This document shows positions 5,096 through 5,450 of a DNA stretch of 5,450 bases, piece by piece. A model generated the notes under the pieces. The model did not search any database. It was not told where the DNA came from and saw only the letters and a list, made by a program, of their open reading frames with translations. The position numbers and the translations under genes were made by a program. The stretch is from the NCBI GenBank assembly GCA_021796375.1, contig JAJYJF010000189.1:1-5450 (forward strand). Reading direction: 5' to 3'. Origin of the DNA: Chloroflexota bacterium. Lineage in GTDB: Bacteria; Chloroflexota; Anaerolineae; Anaerolineales; Anaerolineaceae. Numbering within the stretch: position 1 is the first letter of the stretch; the number at the start of each line of letters is the position of its first letter.

Positions 5096-5450
5096 TTACA
5101 GCCGGATCCCGGCCGCCCGCAGGTCGGCTTGCAGCTGCCCGGGGTCGAGGTAGAGGACGGTCCTGAACCCGAGCTCGCGGGCGGCGTCGATGTTGGCCTG
5201 CGAATCATCGACAAAGATGCATTCGCCCGCCGGGCGCGCCACCTTTTCCAGCGTGACCTCGAAGATGCGCGGATCGGGTTTGATCAGCCCGACCTCGCCC
5301 GAGATGACCATGCCGTCGAACCAATCGAGGAACGCGTAGCGCGAGCGCACCCGCTGGAACAGCTCGTACGGCCAGTTGCTCAGCGCGTAAACCGGATAGC
5401 CCGCCTGGCACAGCTCGCCCAGCAGGCGGATGTTCGGCTCGATCTGCCCG
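5096..5450 (-). CDS. HAD-superfamily hydrolase, subfamily IA phosphatase-like (N-terminus outside the window)
   Basis: The frame is open from the right edge to TAA at 5098-5096 and encodes the last 117 residues. In visible numbering, HAD motif II is YALSNW (21-26, Ser24), motif III is IKPDPRIF (56-63, Lys57), and motif IV is FVDDSQANIDAA (79-90, Asp81/Asp82). This order and spacing, with a Trp after the motif II Asn and FLDWFDG before motif III, fit class IA HAD phosphatases of the YihX/haloacid dehalogenase-like group. The N-terminal part with the nucleophilic DxD motif and cap is off the edge, so activity cannot be fully judged. A GTG at 5350 is not the start, because motif II lies upstream of it in the same frame. 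It is on the same strand as folK-folP and 110 bases upstream, so co-transcription is possible. The substrate is unknown; sugar phosphates or small phosphoesters are typical. Confidence 0.9.
   Translation of the reverse strand, partial: GQIEPNIRLLGELCQAGYPVYALSNWPYELFQRVRSRYAFLDWFDGMVISGEVGLIKPDPRIFEVTLEKVARPAGECIFVDDSQANIDAARELGFRTVLYLDPGQLQADLRAAGIRL

Noticed and set aside
4972..5166. A 64-codon open frame on the + strand across the folK/HAD gap
   Set aside because: It overlaps the ends of two real genes, is Arg/Gly/Ala-rich and has no ribosome site; the gap is better explained as 5' and 3' flanking sequence.

Overview
The window is GC-rich bacterial chromosome, tightly packed and without mobile elements, RNA genes or CRISPR. 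It holds five recognisable protein genes that are complete or nearly so, plus the tail of an unidentified gene at the left edge. The GC content, mixed strand layout and protein character would fit a member of the Chloroflexota (Anaerolineae-like). That is a weak inference from style, because no phylogenetic marker is present.

Left part (1-1478, + strand): a short C-terminal coding tail, then a CNNM/CBS/CorC_HlyC-type membrane protein of the 'hemolysin family', probably a cation (Mg2+/Co2+) transport or homeostasis protein. It converges with a GH1 beta-glycosidase gene on the - strand, with only 5 bases between the stop codons.

Middle (1484-3593): the GH1 glycosidase (-) and a small alpha/beta hydrolase (+) are divergent, sharing an AT-richer gap of about 90 bases. 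The gap can be read as two overlapping promoters with a 16-base dyad-type site, 2884-2899. That site matches the general LacI/CcpA-family operator consensus (WTGNAANCGNWWNCAW) at all but one specified position. It overlaps the -35 of the glycosidase promoter and the expected transcription start of the hydrolase gene, so one sugar-responsive repressor could control both genes. This is the most interesting non-coding signal in the window.

Right part (3609-5450, - strand): a HAD-superfamily phosphatase-like gene cut by the window edge, then folK (HPPK) and folP (DHPS). folK and folP catalyse consecutive steps of dihydrofolate synthesis and are 24 bases apart, so they are very likely co-transcribed. 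The usual folB partner is not in the window. A TACAAT box just before folK suggests that it may have its own promoter and a very short leader.

No clear undescribed multi-gene system is visible. The testable leads are the shared operator/promoter region, the possible functional pairing of the glycosidase with the hydrolase, and the HAD gene next to folK-folP.
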